Assembly (NCBI GenBank): GCA_020638155.1
Contig: JACKJB010000001.1
Span: forward strand, 1,240,001-1,304,000
DNA length: 64,000 bases
Reading direction: 5' to 3'
From: Rhodospirillales bacterium
Lineage (GTDB): Bacteria; Pseudomonadota; Alphaproteobacteria; Micavibrionales; Micavibrionaceae
Shown: positions 52,604 through 60,748 of the stretch, one piece after another
Layout of the letters: every line of letters begins with the position of its first letter
Numbering within the stretch: the first letter of the stretch is position 1
Translations under genes and position numbers: made by a program
Notes under the pieces: generated by a model
Databases searched by the model: none
What the model saw: the letters and a program-made list of their open reading frames with translations, nothing else
What the model was told of the DNA's origin: nothing

Positions 52604-55462
52604 ATGCTTAAATCCATCAGTATCCGCGGCGCGCGGGAACATAACTTGAAAGACATTGATGTCGAGATTCCACGCGATGCGCTGGTAGTCGTTACGGGCC
52701 TGTCCGGGTCGGGGAAATCGTCTCTGGCGTTCGATACGATCTATGCCGAGGGGCAGCGCCGCTATGTCGAGAGCTTATCGGCATATGCGCGGCAATTCCT
52801 TGAGCTGATGCAAAAGCCGGATGTCGATTCGATCGAAGGGCTGTCCCCGGCAATTTCGATTGAACAAAAGACCACCTCGCGCAATCCGCGTTCCACCGTC
52901 GGAACGGTCACGGAGATTTACGATTACATGAGACTTTTGTGGGCGCGGGTCGGGATACCCTACTCGCCTGCCACAGGGAAGCCGATTGAAAGCCAGACCG
53001 TTTCGCAAATGGTTGACCGGATCCTGGCGATGGAGCAAGGGACGAAGCTTTACCTGCTGGCCCCGATCGTGCGCGGGCGCAAGGGCGAGTATAAAAAAGA
53101 ATTTAAAGAGCTTCAGGCCAAGGGCTTCCAGCGCGTCAAAGTTGACGGGACACTGTATGAAATCGAGGATGTGCCGGAGCTTGATAAGAAATACAAGCAC
53201 GATATCGAGGTCGTCGTTGACCGGTTGGTCGTGCGGGACGATCTTGGCAACCGGCTTGCGGATTCGGTCGAGACCGCGCTGCGGCTGGCCGACGGATTGC
53301 TGATCGTGGAAAATGCCGGGGACAACAGCCAGACCCTGTTCAGCGAACAATTCGCTTGTCCCGTTTCCGGCTTTACGATCCCGGAAATCGAACCGCGCCT
53401 GTTTTCCTTTAACAACCCGCACGGCGCCTGCCCGGATTGCGACGGGCTTGGTGTGCGGCGTTATATCGAACCGGAACTCGTCGTGCCCAATCCGTCGATC
53501 AGCGTCATCGACGGTGCCATCGCCCCCTGGAACGGCAGCTTTTCCGGCTTTTACCTGCAAGCCATGCAGGCTGTGGCCGATCATTACAAATTCAGGATCG
53601 ATGTGCCGTGGGAAGAGATGAAAAAAGAACACCAGGATATCATCCTGTACGGTTCCGGCGGCACGATCATCAAGACCGTTTACCAGAGCAAGAGCGAGAG
53701 CACGTGGAAAAGCAACAAGCCTTATGAAGGCGTGATCCCTAATCTGGAGCGGCGTCTTTTGGAGACCGACAGCAATTCCCAGATGGAAAAGCTGGAAGAA
53801 TATATGCGCAGCGCCCCGTGCGAAACCTGCAAAGGGTACCGTCTGAAACCTGAAGCGCTGGCGGTAAAAATCGACGGCAAGCATATCGGCCAGGTTGCCG
53901 AATACAGTATCGCCGAAGCGCAGAAATGGTTTGCCGGGCTCAAGAGCGACAAGCTGAATAAACAGCAGCTCGCCATTGGTGAACGGGTACTCAAGGAAAT
54001 TAACGAACGGCTGACCTTCCTGATGAATGTCGGGCTGGATTACCTGAACCTTTCCCGTTCTTCGGGGACATTATCCGGCGGGGAAAGCCAGAGGATCCGG
54101 CTGGCCTCGCAAATCGGATCCGGGCTGACCGGGGTGCTTTATGTGCTGGACGAACCGTCGATCGGCCTGCACCAGCGCGATAATAACCGCCTGCTGGAAA
54201 CGCTCAAACGGCTGCGCGATTTAGGGAATACCGTACTTGTGGTGGAGCATGACGAAGATGCCATCCGCTGCGCCGATCATGTGCTGGATATCGGCCCTGG
54301 CGCCGGGGTGCATGGCGGAACGGTGGTGGCCAGCGGCACACCCGATGATATCATGCAAAACAAAAACAGTTTGACCGGGCAATATCTCACCGGGGAGCGG
54401 GCTGTGCCGATCCCAGAGAAGCGCCGCCCCGGCAAGAAGAAACAATTTATCGAAGTGATCGGCGCGACCGGACATAATTTGCAAAATGTCAGCGCTAAGT
54501 TCCCGCTCGGCACCTTTACCTGTGTGACCGGTGTATCGGGCAGCGGTAAATCGACCTTTACGATTGAAACCCTGTTCAAGGCGGTCAGCAAGAAGCTGAT
54601 GAAAAGCCGCGAGGTTCCCCTGCCCCATGACGAGATTAAGGGGCTGGAGTTCATCGACAAAGTGATCGATATCGACCAGTCGCCGATCGGCCGGACGCCG
54701 CGATCCAACCCTGCGACTTATACCGGGGCGTTCTCGCCGATCCGGGACTGGTTCGCCGGACTGCCGGAAGCCAAGGCGCGGGGATACAAGCCCGGACGCT
54801 TTTCCTTCAACGTCAAGGGCGGCCGCTGCGAAGCCTGCCAGGGGGACGGCGTTATCAAGATTGAAATGCATTTCCTGCCGGATGTTTATGTGACCTGTGA
54901 TGAATGCGAGGGCAAGCGGTACAACCGGGAAACGCTGGAAGTAAAATTTAAGGACAAAAATATCGCCGACGTGCTGGCGATGACTATTGAGGAAGCCGCC
55001 GATTTCTTCAAAGCCGTCCCGTCGATCCGCGATAAACTCGAAACGCTCAAATCGGTCGGGCTGGGTTACCTGCAAGTCGGCCAGCAGGCGACAACCCTGT
55101 CCGGCGGCGAGGCACAGCGGGTCAAGCTGGCCAAGGAACTATCGCGGCGCTCGACCGGCAAGACCTTATATATTCTTGATGAACCGACAACGGGCCTGCA
55201 TTTTGAAGATGTTAAAAACCTGCTGGAAGTGCTGCATCGTCTCGTCGATCAGGGCAACAGCATCGTGGTCATCGAACATAACCTGGAAGTCATCAAGACC
55301 GCGGATTACATCATCGACATCGGCCCGGAAGGCGGCGACAAAGGCGGGCATGTCGTTGCCTGCGGGACGCCGGAAGAAATCTGTGCTGTTCCCGAAAGTT
55401 ATACCGGCCACTTCCTCGCCCCTGTGCTTGGCCTGAAGCAGGTCAAACGAAAGTCAGCTTAA
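52604..55462 (+). CDS. uvrA: Excinuclease ABC subunit A
   Basis: The damage-recognition ATPase of nucleotide excision repair. The 952 residues show two ABC modules: Walker A GLSGSGKSS near 31 and GVSGSGKST near 640, signatures LSGGESQRIRL and LSGGEAQRVKL, and DEPSIGLH / DEPTTGLHF Walker B boxes. Zinc modules are visible as CPDCDGLGVR and CETCKGYRL in the first half and CEACQGDG...CDECEGKRY in the second. Length is normal. An SOS box precedes it, so it should be induced by DNA damage. Mfd, its recruiter in transcription-coupled repair, is encoded at 19-23 kb. Confidence 0.98.
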   Translation: MLKSISIRGAREHNLKDIDVEIPRDALVVVTGLSGSGKSSLAFDTIYAEGQRRYVESLSAYARQFLELMQKPDVDSIEGLSPAISIEQKTTSRNPRSTVGTVTEIYDYMRLLWARVGIPYSPATGKPIESQTVSQMVDRILAMEQGTKLYLLAPIVRGRKGEYKKEFKELQAKGFQRVKVDGTLYEIEDVPELDKKYKHDIEVVVDRLVVRDDLGNRLADSVETALRLADGLLIVENAGDNSQTLFSEQFACPVSGFTIPEIEPRLFSFNNPHGACPDCDGLGVRRYIEPELVVPNPSISVIDGAIAPWNGSFSGFYLQAMQAVADHYKFRIDVPWEEMKKEHQDIILYGSGGTIIKTVYQSKSESTWKSNKPYEGVIPNLERRLLETDSNSQMEKLEEYMRSAPCETCKGYRLKPEALAVKIDGKHIGQVAEYSIAEAQKWFAGLKSDKLNKQQLAIGERVLKEINERLTFLMNVGLDYLNLSRSSGTLSGGESQRIRLASQIGSGLTGVLYVLDEPSIGLHQRDNNRLLETLKRLRDLGNTVLVVEHDEDAIRCADHVLDIGPGAGVHGGTVVASGTPDDIMQNKNSLTGQYLTGERAVPIPEKRRPGKKKQFIEVIGATGHNLQNVSAKFPLGTFTCVTGVSGSGKSTFTIETLFKAVSKKLMKSREVPLPHDEIKGLEFIDKVIDIDQSPIGRTPRSNPATYTGAFSPIRDWFAGLPEAKARGYKPGRFSFNVKGGRCEACQGDGVIKIEMHFLPDVYVTCDECEGKRYNRETLEVKFKDKNIADVLAMTIEEAADFFKAVPSIRDKLETLKSVGLGYLQVGQQATTLSGGEAQRVKLAKELSRRSTGKTLYILDEPTTGLHFEDVKNLLEVLHRLVDQGNSIVVIEHNLEVIKTADYIIDIGPEGGDKGGHVVACGTPEEICAVPESYTGHFLAPVLGLKQVKRKSA

Positions 55463-55464
55463 AC

Positions 55465-55616
55465 TATAGTCAATTTCAGTTAAGAATCGGACATCTTGCT
55501 CTTGGACGTCATCCCGAACGCATGTGAGGGATCTCCCTACAATCTGGAGATTTCTCGGCTTTGCCTCGAAATGACGCTTTTAGATTTTGTCCGATTCTTA
55601 ACTGAAATTGACTATA
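55465..55616. mobile_element. Non-autonomous transposon-like element with terminal inverted repeats, copy 2
   Basis: A 152 bp unit. The 29-base ends at 55465-55493 and 55588-55616 are perfect reverse complements (outer TATAGTCAATTTCAG, inner AATCGGACA). A family B repeat (55508-55575) fills the centre. No coding sequence. It sits between the uvrA stop and the stop of the convergent gene, ending one base before the latter. Confidence 0.78.
55508..55575. repeat. Dispersed repeat family B, copy 5
   Basis: A 68 bp short form, GTCATCCCGAACGC to CTCGAAATGAC, nested in the transposon-like element. Confidence 0.83.
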
Positions 55617-55617
55617 T

Positions 55618-57186
55618 CTATCCCAGATCATTGGGCAAACGGGGACCGCCGCGATCAATGCCCAGTTTCTCACGCTTATCGTTCATATCTTCAATGCTAT
55701 CGGCTTCTGCCTGCAAGGCGTCAATCATTTCCTGTGATGTTGCGCTTGCAGAGAAATATCGTCCCAGCAGCATATCGAAGCTGGCGTAACGAAGCTCCCC
55801 GGCTTTAAACCCTGCCCGCCCCAGAGAGTCATCTTTGGATTTTTCTTTGAGGAAGCCGGCAAAGTCAGGATTAATCCGATCGATCAGGCGCGGCTCCGAA
55901 AGAACGACCTGGAAGTTCGGCTGCGGACGATAAGATTTCACATTAAAATGCCCGGTCAGAAGTTTATCCATGGCGCAGACTTCGTGAATATAAGCCGGAT
56001 CGACACCGCCTTTGATGACAAGATAAAGCTGGATATCCCGCGCCAGCGATTGCGGGCCTTCAATATAATCAGGACGGAATTGTGACAGATGGCTGGCCGC
56101 TTCCATCGCACAGGTGCCGAGATATCCGGCCATCACGGCCTGCGCTTCGACGTCTTCAGCCATGAGATCCAAGGCGTTTTCCTTACGCATCGCTTTGGCG
56201 ATACTGCCCACAGGGCCTTCAAGCAGCTCCGTGGTTTTCTTCACCTGTTCCTGAAAAGCCGTCAGGTTGGCCGCGATTTTTTGTCCCGTGCGCGCCATGG
56301 CGGCGGCAAGGATCATATCCCCGCCAGCCCCGGCCGGCGTTTCGCGGGCAAAAGCCTTAAGGAACCCTTGATCGTCCAGCTTCTGGATCAGGGCCGTTTT
56401 GAAATCATTAAGGGGAACGCTGCTGTTTTCCCGGATATTCATATCCTGAAGCGTTTCCTGCAAGTCGCGGACTTCTTTATATTCCGCCAACTGGCGGTAG
56501 TGTTGTTCCTGTAGCAGTTTAATCTGTGGTTTCAGCCCTCTTAACTCGTCACGCTCTTTTTCCAAAAGTTCCATATCATTAAAACAGTCTGCGGGCGTGG
56601 AATAATCCCTGCTTTGACGGACGGCATAAGCTGAGGCGTATTGTTTGATAAGAGTGTGCGCGCCGGATAAACCTTCGCTTCCCATACGATCAAACATACC
56701 TGCATTCTCATGTGTTTTACGCATGGAAAGCTTCACGGCATATGCTGGATTTTTCCGATTATGTTCATCGAATACACCCAGCTGCTTTTCCAGCCTTTCG
56801 ATATTTTGAGTCAGTTTTTCATGTCTGGCTTCGCGCTCGGCCAGTTCGTCCCGCGCATCTGTTACAATTTTATGGAAGGAATCGGGCGTACCATAAGTCT
56901 TTGCAATCTGCTTCAGGCGCATTTTTGCCGAGACTTCCGCCGCCAAACGGGAAAATTCGCTGCTTTCAGAAGCGTCAAGCGCTGCACGGGAAATCGCGGC
57001 AAACAGCCCCTGGTCGTCATCATGGCGAAGCCATTTATCAATATTGCGGTTTAATGCTGTCTGCAGGTCTTTGGCTGTTGCCGTCACTTCGGCAACCTGC
57101 ACATCCAGCGTGTGGTTCACATCTCTCTGGAGCCGCATTAGCTCATAATAACGGTCATGCAGGTCGTTTTGCGCATTTGTCGCCAT
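55618..57186 (-). CDS. Long coiled-coil hypothetical protein
   Basis: A 522-residue soluble, almost entirely helical protein that I do not recognise. Strong coiled-coil stretches occur at about 120-155 (AEREARHEKLTQNIERLEKQ) and 220-270 (ELLEKERDELRGLKPQIKLL). The C-terminal third is more globular (DYIEGPQSLARDIQLYLVIK, FDMLLGRYFSASA). No signal peptide. The frame extends 17 codons further, but GGAAGAGG lies before the ATG of MATNAQND. It is alone between a transposon-like element and tRNA-Leu. Function unknown. Confidence 0.7.
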   Translation of the reverse strand: MATNAQNDLHDRYYELMRLQRDVNHTLDVQVAEVTATAKDLQTALNRNIDKWLRHDDDQGLFAAISRAALDASESSEFSRLAAEVSAKMRLKQIAKTYGTPDSFHKIVTDARDELAEREARHEKLTQNIERLEKQLGVFDEHNRKNPAYAVKLSMRKTHENAGMFDRMGSEGLSGAHTLIKQYASAYAVRQSRDYSTPADCFNDMELLEKERDELRGLKPQIKLLQEQHYRQLAEYKEVRDLQETLQDMNIRENSSVPLNDFKTALIQKLDDQGFLKAFARETPAGAGGDMILAAAMARTGQKIAANLTAFQEQVKKTTELLEGPVGSIAKAMRKENALDLMAEDVEAQAVMAGYLGTCAMEAASHLSQFRPDYIEGPQSLARDIQLYLVIKGGVDPAYIHEVCAMDKLLTGHFNVKSYRPQPNFQVVLSEPRLIDRINPDFAGFLKEKSKDDSLGRAGFKAGELRYASFDMLLGRYFSASATSQEMIDALQAEADSIEDMNDKREKLGIDRGGPRLPNDLG

Positions 57187-57289
57187 AGGGAATAGCCTCT
57201 TCCTTTTTGTTTTCCCTAATATAAACCTGTTTTTCATATTAGGTCAAAGGTTTTCGGACCGGGAATAACGCTCAGGGGGGGAAGAGAAG

Positions 57290-57376
57290 TGGTGCGGGTG
57301 GTCGGAGTCGAACCGACACGTCCTTGCGGACACCAGATTTTGAGTCTGGCGCGTCTACCAATTCCACCACACCCGC
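57290..57376 (-). tRNA. tRNA-Leu (anticodon CAA)
   Basis: On the minus strand: acceptor GCGGGTG, D arm, anticodon arm CCAGA-CTCAAAA-TCTGG with CAA, a long variable arm (TGTCCGCAAGGACG) typical of leucine tRNAs, T arm CGGTTCGACTCCG and encoded CCA. 87 bases. Confidence 0.96.
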
Positions 57377-57426
57377 ACTGTTCAGGAGAATAATCAGTAG
57401 CCAGTAAGAACCAGATCGTCAACCAT

Positions 57427-57455
57427 TATAGTCATTTCACTTAGAAATCAGACCA
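57427..57455. mobile_element. Degenerate single end of the terminal-inverted-repeat element
   Basis: TATAGTCATTTCACTTAGAA-like sequence matches the outer part of the 28-29 bp ends at 44.1 and 55.5 kb with a few changes and is followed by a family B repeat. I cannot find a matching right end, so this copy looks truncated. Confidence 0.55.
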
Positions 57456-57458
57456 AAT

Positions 57459-57582
57459 GTCATTTCGACCTGCCTGCGCATAGCCGGAGCTACGCTTCGG
57501 CGAAGGCAGGAGGCATGTGAGAAATCTCATGCCATAGCCAAAAGGCGGGAGATCCCTCCGCGCTACGCGCGTTCGGGATGAC
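57459..57582. repeat. Dispersed repeat family B, copy 6 (long form)
   Basis: GTCATTTCGACC to CGTTCGGGATGAC with an extra CCGGAGCTACGCTTCGG hairpin. Its right-hand part (57519-57613) is nearly identical to 57833-57928. Confidence 0.82.
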
Positions 57583-57678
57583 AGGAAAGCTGTGCGCGTT
57601 CAAGAGACAGGAAAAGCTGTGCGCAGTCGGGATTGACGCTTAAAAACAAGCAACGCTATTGCCGGTTAGATCAGCCAT

Positions 57679-57713
57679 AAAAAACGAGCCAGCCCAGTGA
57701 AACTGGAGCCGGC
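57679..57713 (-). terminator. Rho-independent terminator of small RNA copy 2
   Basis: On the minus strand GCCGGCTCCAG pairs with CTGGGCTGGC (one bulge, one G-U pair) around TTTCA, followed by TCGTTTTTT. Confidence 0.72.
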
Positions 57714-57756
57714 AAGTTGAACAGGGAGGTATTTACCTATGATTTTAGTATTGCAT
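57679..57756 (-). ncRNA. Small RNA with anti-Shine-Dalgarno motif, copy 2
   Basis: On the minus strand, ATACCTCCCTGTTCAACTTG (57713-57732) matches the single-stranded motif of small RNA copy 1 and is followed, as there, by GCCGG and a terminator hairpin. The start is estimated near 57756 from ATAACC-containing -10-like sequence at about 57762-57769, which copy 1 also has. AGGTA/TACCT could fold over part of the motif. There is no coding frame. It lies between two near-identical direct repeats. Confidence 0.65.
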
Positions 57757-57814
57757 CAGAAGGTTATTATTTAGTTAATTCTAATAGAAATGTTTCGATG
57801 GGGACGGTGATATT

Positions 57815-57897
57815 GTCATTTCGAGCGCATGCGAGAAATCTCATGCCATATGCCAAAAGGCGGGAGATCCCTCCGCGCTGCGCGCGTTCGGGATGAC
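57815..57897. repeat. Dispersed repeat family B, copy 7
   Basis: An 83 bp element from GTCATTTCGAGCGC to GTTCGGGATGAC. With the 30 bases after it, it repeats 57519-57613 in the same orientation, so small RNA copy 2 is bracketed by direct repeats. Confidence 0.83.
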
Positions 57898-57941
57898 AGG
57901 AAAATCTACGCGCGTTCAAGAGACAGGAAGCGAAGCTTTCA

Positions 57942-60737
57942 TCACTTCCCTATCCCGACCCAGTGCGTACCGTTGCAATATTGCAGCGTATCATGCGTCG
58001 AATTATAAATCATCTGCCCCTCGACCCCGTTGGGGTTGAAGCAGCTATAGGGCTGGCCGGTACGCACACAGCGAATAGGATGAACACCGCCATCGGCTTT
58101 GCTATTTGTATTACTGATACCCGTATTAAAATTCTTGTACTTTGCCGCGCCCCCATCAAACTCAGTTGAACTCCAGTAATCGTCCGTCGAAAAGCCACCG
58201 ATAGGAACTCTGTTCGTATAAAGAACAGTGAGCTGCGAAATTGCCGGCAAGAACCAGTCTGAGTGCCCGGCAAAACTTAGATTTTCGCAAACTTCAAAAG
58301 CAGGATAATTGGATAGCGGACTGAAATTGCTTACGATAATCGACTGATTGGAAGCCCCATCCGTATTAGACGTCGCGCCGGTAACCTGACTGCTGAACCA
58401 TAAATACCATTTTGCGCTGGCGCTCTGATCCGCAGGCGGAACGTAGAGTTTCGTCCCCGACAGTTCCCCCGCATACACCGTCCCGTCCGGGCAGACATCG
58501 CCGATATTGGGACACGGGCCGGGTTTTTGGTTGTAGAGGTACAGGATTTCGGATTTGCTCAGGGCGCGGTTGTAGATGCGGACATCGTCGATTTGGCCAC
58601 CATACGGAATATCGTGATTAACTGACCTATTGCCAATAGTTAGTTCACTAGCCGTCGTGTTGATAGCGCTTGACCAGGAGAAAGTCGCTGAATCCTGAAC
58701 GCCGTTTACAAATATTTTTTGTATTGAGCCGTCATATGTTCCAACAATATGAAACCAATCATTTGTGTTAAAGGTGGTATCTGCTGCCGTAAGCTTGTGA
58801 TCAGAGACTCCGTCCGATACCTCAAATATCAAGGAATTGGAACCACTGAACTCTAGCCAGTACTGGCATCCAGGTGCTGTGGAACATTGCCCTTTATTGA
58901 TGACAAAATCCCGTGAGTTAAAGCTTGTCCGTTTCACCCAAGCACTGAGCGTTATCTCCGATGTTGGATTAAGAATATTATCATTCCCGACTGCGACATA
59001 ATCATCGCTCCCGTCAAAATCCAGCGCCGTATCGACCGCGCCGGGGGCAGAGTCGTTTCCGGCATTCAGACCGCCATTCATCGTGCCGTTATTGCCGCCG
59101 CTGGAGCTGTCGGTCGCCGTCGTCCCGCTCGTTTCATCGAGTTTCCAGTGGCCGGCAAGGTTGGCCGTGCCGGGATCGACCGGGGTGAGGTCCATCGCGT
59201 GCAGACCTTCGTCTGAGCAGAAGGTCATCAGGTTACGGTCATCATCGTAAGAGATTTTCCCGGCGGCACCGAGGCAGTAGAGCTGGGTGATTTCGGATGC
59301 GGACAGGGGGCGGTTATAGATGCGGACGTCGTCTAACTGGCCGTCGAAATATTTCAAGCTACCGTTCGCATCATGGGCTCCTATAAGGACTGATTTTGTA
59401 GAGGTCTTGATAGAGGCTGTATCATTGCTTGATTGAACAAGCTGGCCATCAATATAGAGCCTCCAGGTAGCACCATCAAAAGTTCCTGTAATGTGGTACC
59501 ACTGACCAGTAACAATCGTGGAAGAATAATCATACAATATGCCATGATATGATCCATCCCAAGTTCCCACAATTAATCTTGGAACATTTCCTGTTGTCGC
59601 GTCATTTTGAAAACCGAATTGAAATTGAGAGTTTGTTCCATCGTACCCTTTTGCTATGAATTGTTTATATGCATTGCTTGCAGGGAACGAACCAGCTTTA
59701 ACCCAAGATGCGAGCGTGATGCTACCTGTTATATTTAGACTCGCATCATTTCCGGCATTGATATAATCGTCCCCCCCATCAAAATCCAGCGCCGTGTCGA
59801 TTTTGCCGGTGACGGAATCGTTCCCCGCATCCAGCCCATTTTGCATCGACCCATTATTCCCATTCCCCGAACTGTCCACCGCACTGGTGCCGCTGGTTTC
59901 ATCGAGTTTCCAGTGACCGATCAGGCCCAACGCTAAACTGCCGCCTGGACTTCCCTTGCGCACACAGCGGACGGAGTGGAGCGTATTTTTAAACCCTGTT
60001 CCTATAGAACCTGAATTGAAGTTATAGCGCCGAGCATAATCGGCGCTTGATTCCGACGATGACCAATACAGAGAATTGGGGTAACCGCTTACGGTATCGA
60101 ACCCGCCAATTGCCGCGTTATTTGTATAGAGTTCGGCCAATTCGCTACGTGCGGGCAAGTACCAGTCTGTATGTCCATGTGAGGTCAGATCTGCACAGTA
60201 TTGCGCCGCTATGTGCGGCTGGGTCCCGCCGGTGCCGCTGTCAGAATCAATTGTGATAATAGTGGCTGTATTTGCAGCGCCGGTCAAAAGGTCTGTTGTG
60301 CCTGTGGCAACACGGTTAGAGGAGTTACCATTATTCCAGGCCATCGTTCCGGCATCGGCAGGCGTCGTGTACATCTGTATGTTGCCATCCGGCGATAATC
60401 CCGCATAGACGGTCCCATCGGCGCAGACATCGCCAATGTTCGGGCACGACGTAATCTTCCGCCCCATCGCGATCCAGTTGGTGTTGTCGCAGTAGGCCAT
60501 CATGGATTGGTCGGACAGGTATTTCGCTTCGCCTTCGACGCCCGCCGGGTTGGAACAGGCAGCGTGGGCAGGGGATGGCAGAAGTGTATAGTGGATGGTG
60601 AATAGGAGGAAGAGCGCGGCCAGACGGATAAGACGGCTGGTGCGGTGTCCCTCACCCTCCCACGCCTGCGGCGCGGTGCCCTCCCTCTCCCTAAAGGGAG
60701 AGGGCAGCGAAGCGGGTGAGGGGGAAAATTTCGTCAC
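57942..60737 (-). CDS. Secreted protein with two LamG-like and two DUF1566 domains
   Basis: A 931-residue protein starting at a GTG 9 bases after the fibre gene's stop, with AGGGGGG in between as ribosome binding site. Signal peptide to about residue 59 (AALFLLFTIHYTLLPSPAHA); its long N-terminal part is read through a family C repeat. Then a DUF1566 (Lcl) domain, about 85-265 (PNIGDVCADGTVYAG, WYLPARSELAELYTN, VRCVRKG), LamG 1, about 275-480 (GLIGHWKLDETSG, ALDFDGGDDYI, DDVRIYNRPLSASEI), LamG 2, about 525-720, a second DUF1566 domain and a last module (GVEGQMIYN...YCNGTHWVGIG). LamG domains commonly bind sugars. Probably a cell-surface or secreted partner of the fibre protein. Confidence 0.83.
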   Translation of the reverse strand: MTKFSPSPASLPSPFREREGTAPQAWEGEGHRTSRLIRLAALFLLFTIHYTLLPSPAHAACSNPAGVEGEAKYLSDQSMMAYCDNTNWIAMGRKITSCPNIGDVCADGTVYAGLSPDGNIQMYTTPADAGTMAWNNGNSSNRVATGTTDLLTGAANTATIITIDSDSGTGGTQPHIAAQYCADLTSHGHTDWYLPARSELAELYTNNAAIGGFDTVSGYPNSLYWSSSESSADYARRYNFNSGSIGTGFKNTLHSVRCVRKGSPGGSLALGLIGHWKLDETSGTSAVDSSGNGNNGSMQNGLDAGNDSVTGKIDTALDFDGGDDYINAGNDASLNITGSITLASWVKAGSFPASNAYKQFIAKGYDGTNSQFQFGFQNDATTGNVPRLIVGTWDGSYHGILYDYSSTIVTGQWYHITGTFDGATWRLYIDGQLVQSSNDTASIKTSTKSVLIGAHDANGSLKYFDGQLDDVRIYNRPLSASEITQLYCLGAAGKISYDDDRNLMTFCSDEGLHAMDLTPVDPGTANLAGHWKLDETSGTTATDSSSGGNNGTMNGGLNAGNDSAPGAVDTALDFDGSDDYVAVGNDNILNPTSEITLSAWVKRTSFNSRDFVINKGQCSTAPGCQYWLEFSGSNSLIFEVSDGVSDHKLTAADTTFNTNDWFHIVGTYDGSIQKIFVNGVQDSATFSWSSAINTTASELTIGNRSVNHDIPYGGQIDDVRIYNRALSKSEILYLYNQKPGPCPNIGDVCPDGTVYAGELSGTKLYVPPADQSASAKWYLWFSSQVTGATSNTDGASNQSIIVSNFSPLSNYPAFEVCENLSFAGHSDWFLPAISQLTVLYTNRVPIGGFSTDDYWSSTEFDGGAAKYKNFNTGISNTNSKADGGVHPIRCVRTGQPYSCFNPNGVEGQMIYNSTHDTLQYCNGTHWVGIGK
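60649..60724. repeat. Dispersed repeat family C, copy 5 (inside coding sequence)
   Basis: Outer arms CCCTCACCC / GGGTGAGGG and inner hairpin CCCTCTCCC/GGGAGAGGG. It encodes about 25 residues of the N-terminal region of the LamG/DUF1566 protein's signal peptide. Confidence 0.83.
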
Positions 60738-60748
60738 GGCCTGCCCCC

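Noticed and set aside
57721..57773. A tiny plus-strand frame after GGGAGGTATTTACCTATG
   Set aside because: It encodes only about 11 residues. The apparent ribosome binding site is the reverse complement of the small RNA motif, and the terminator supports the minus strand.
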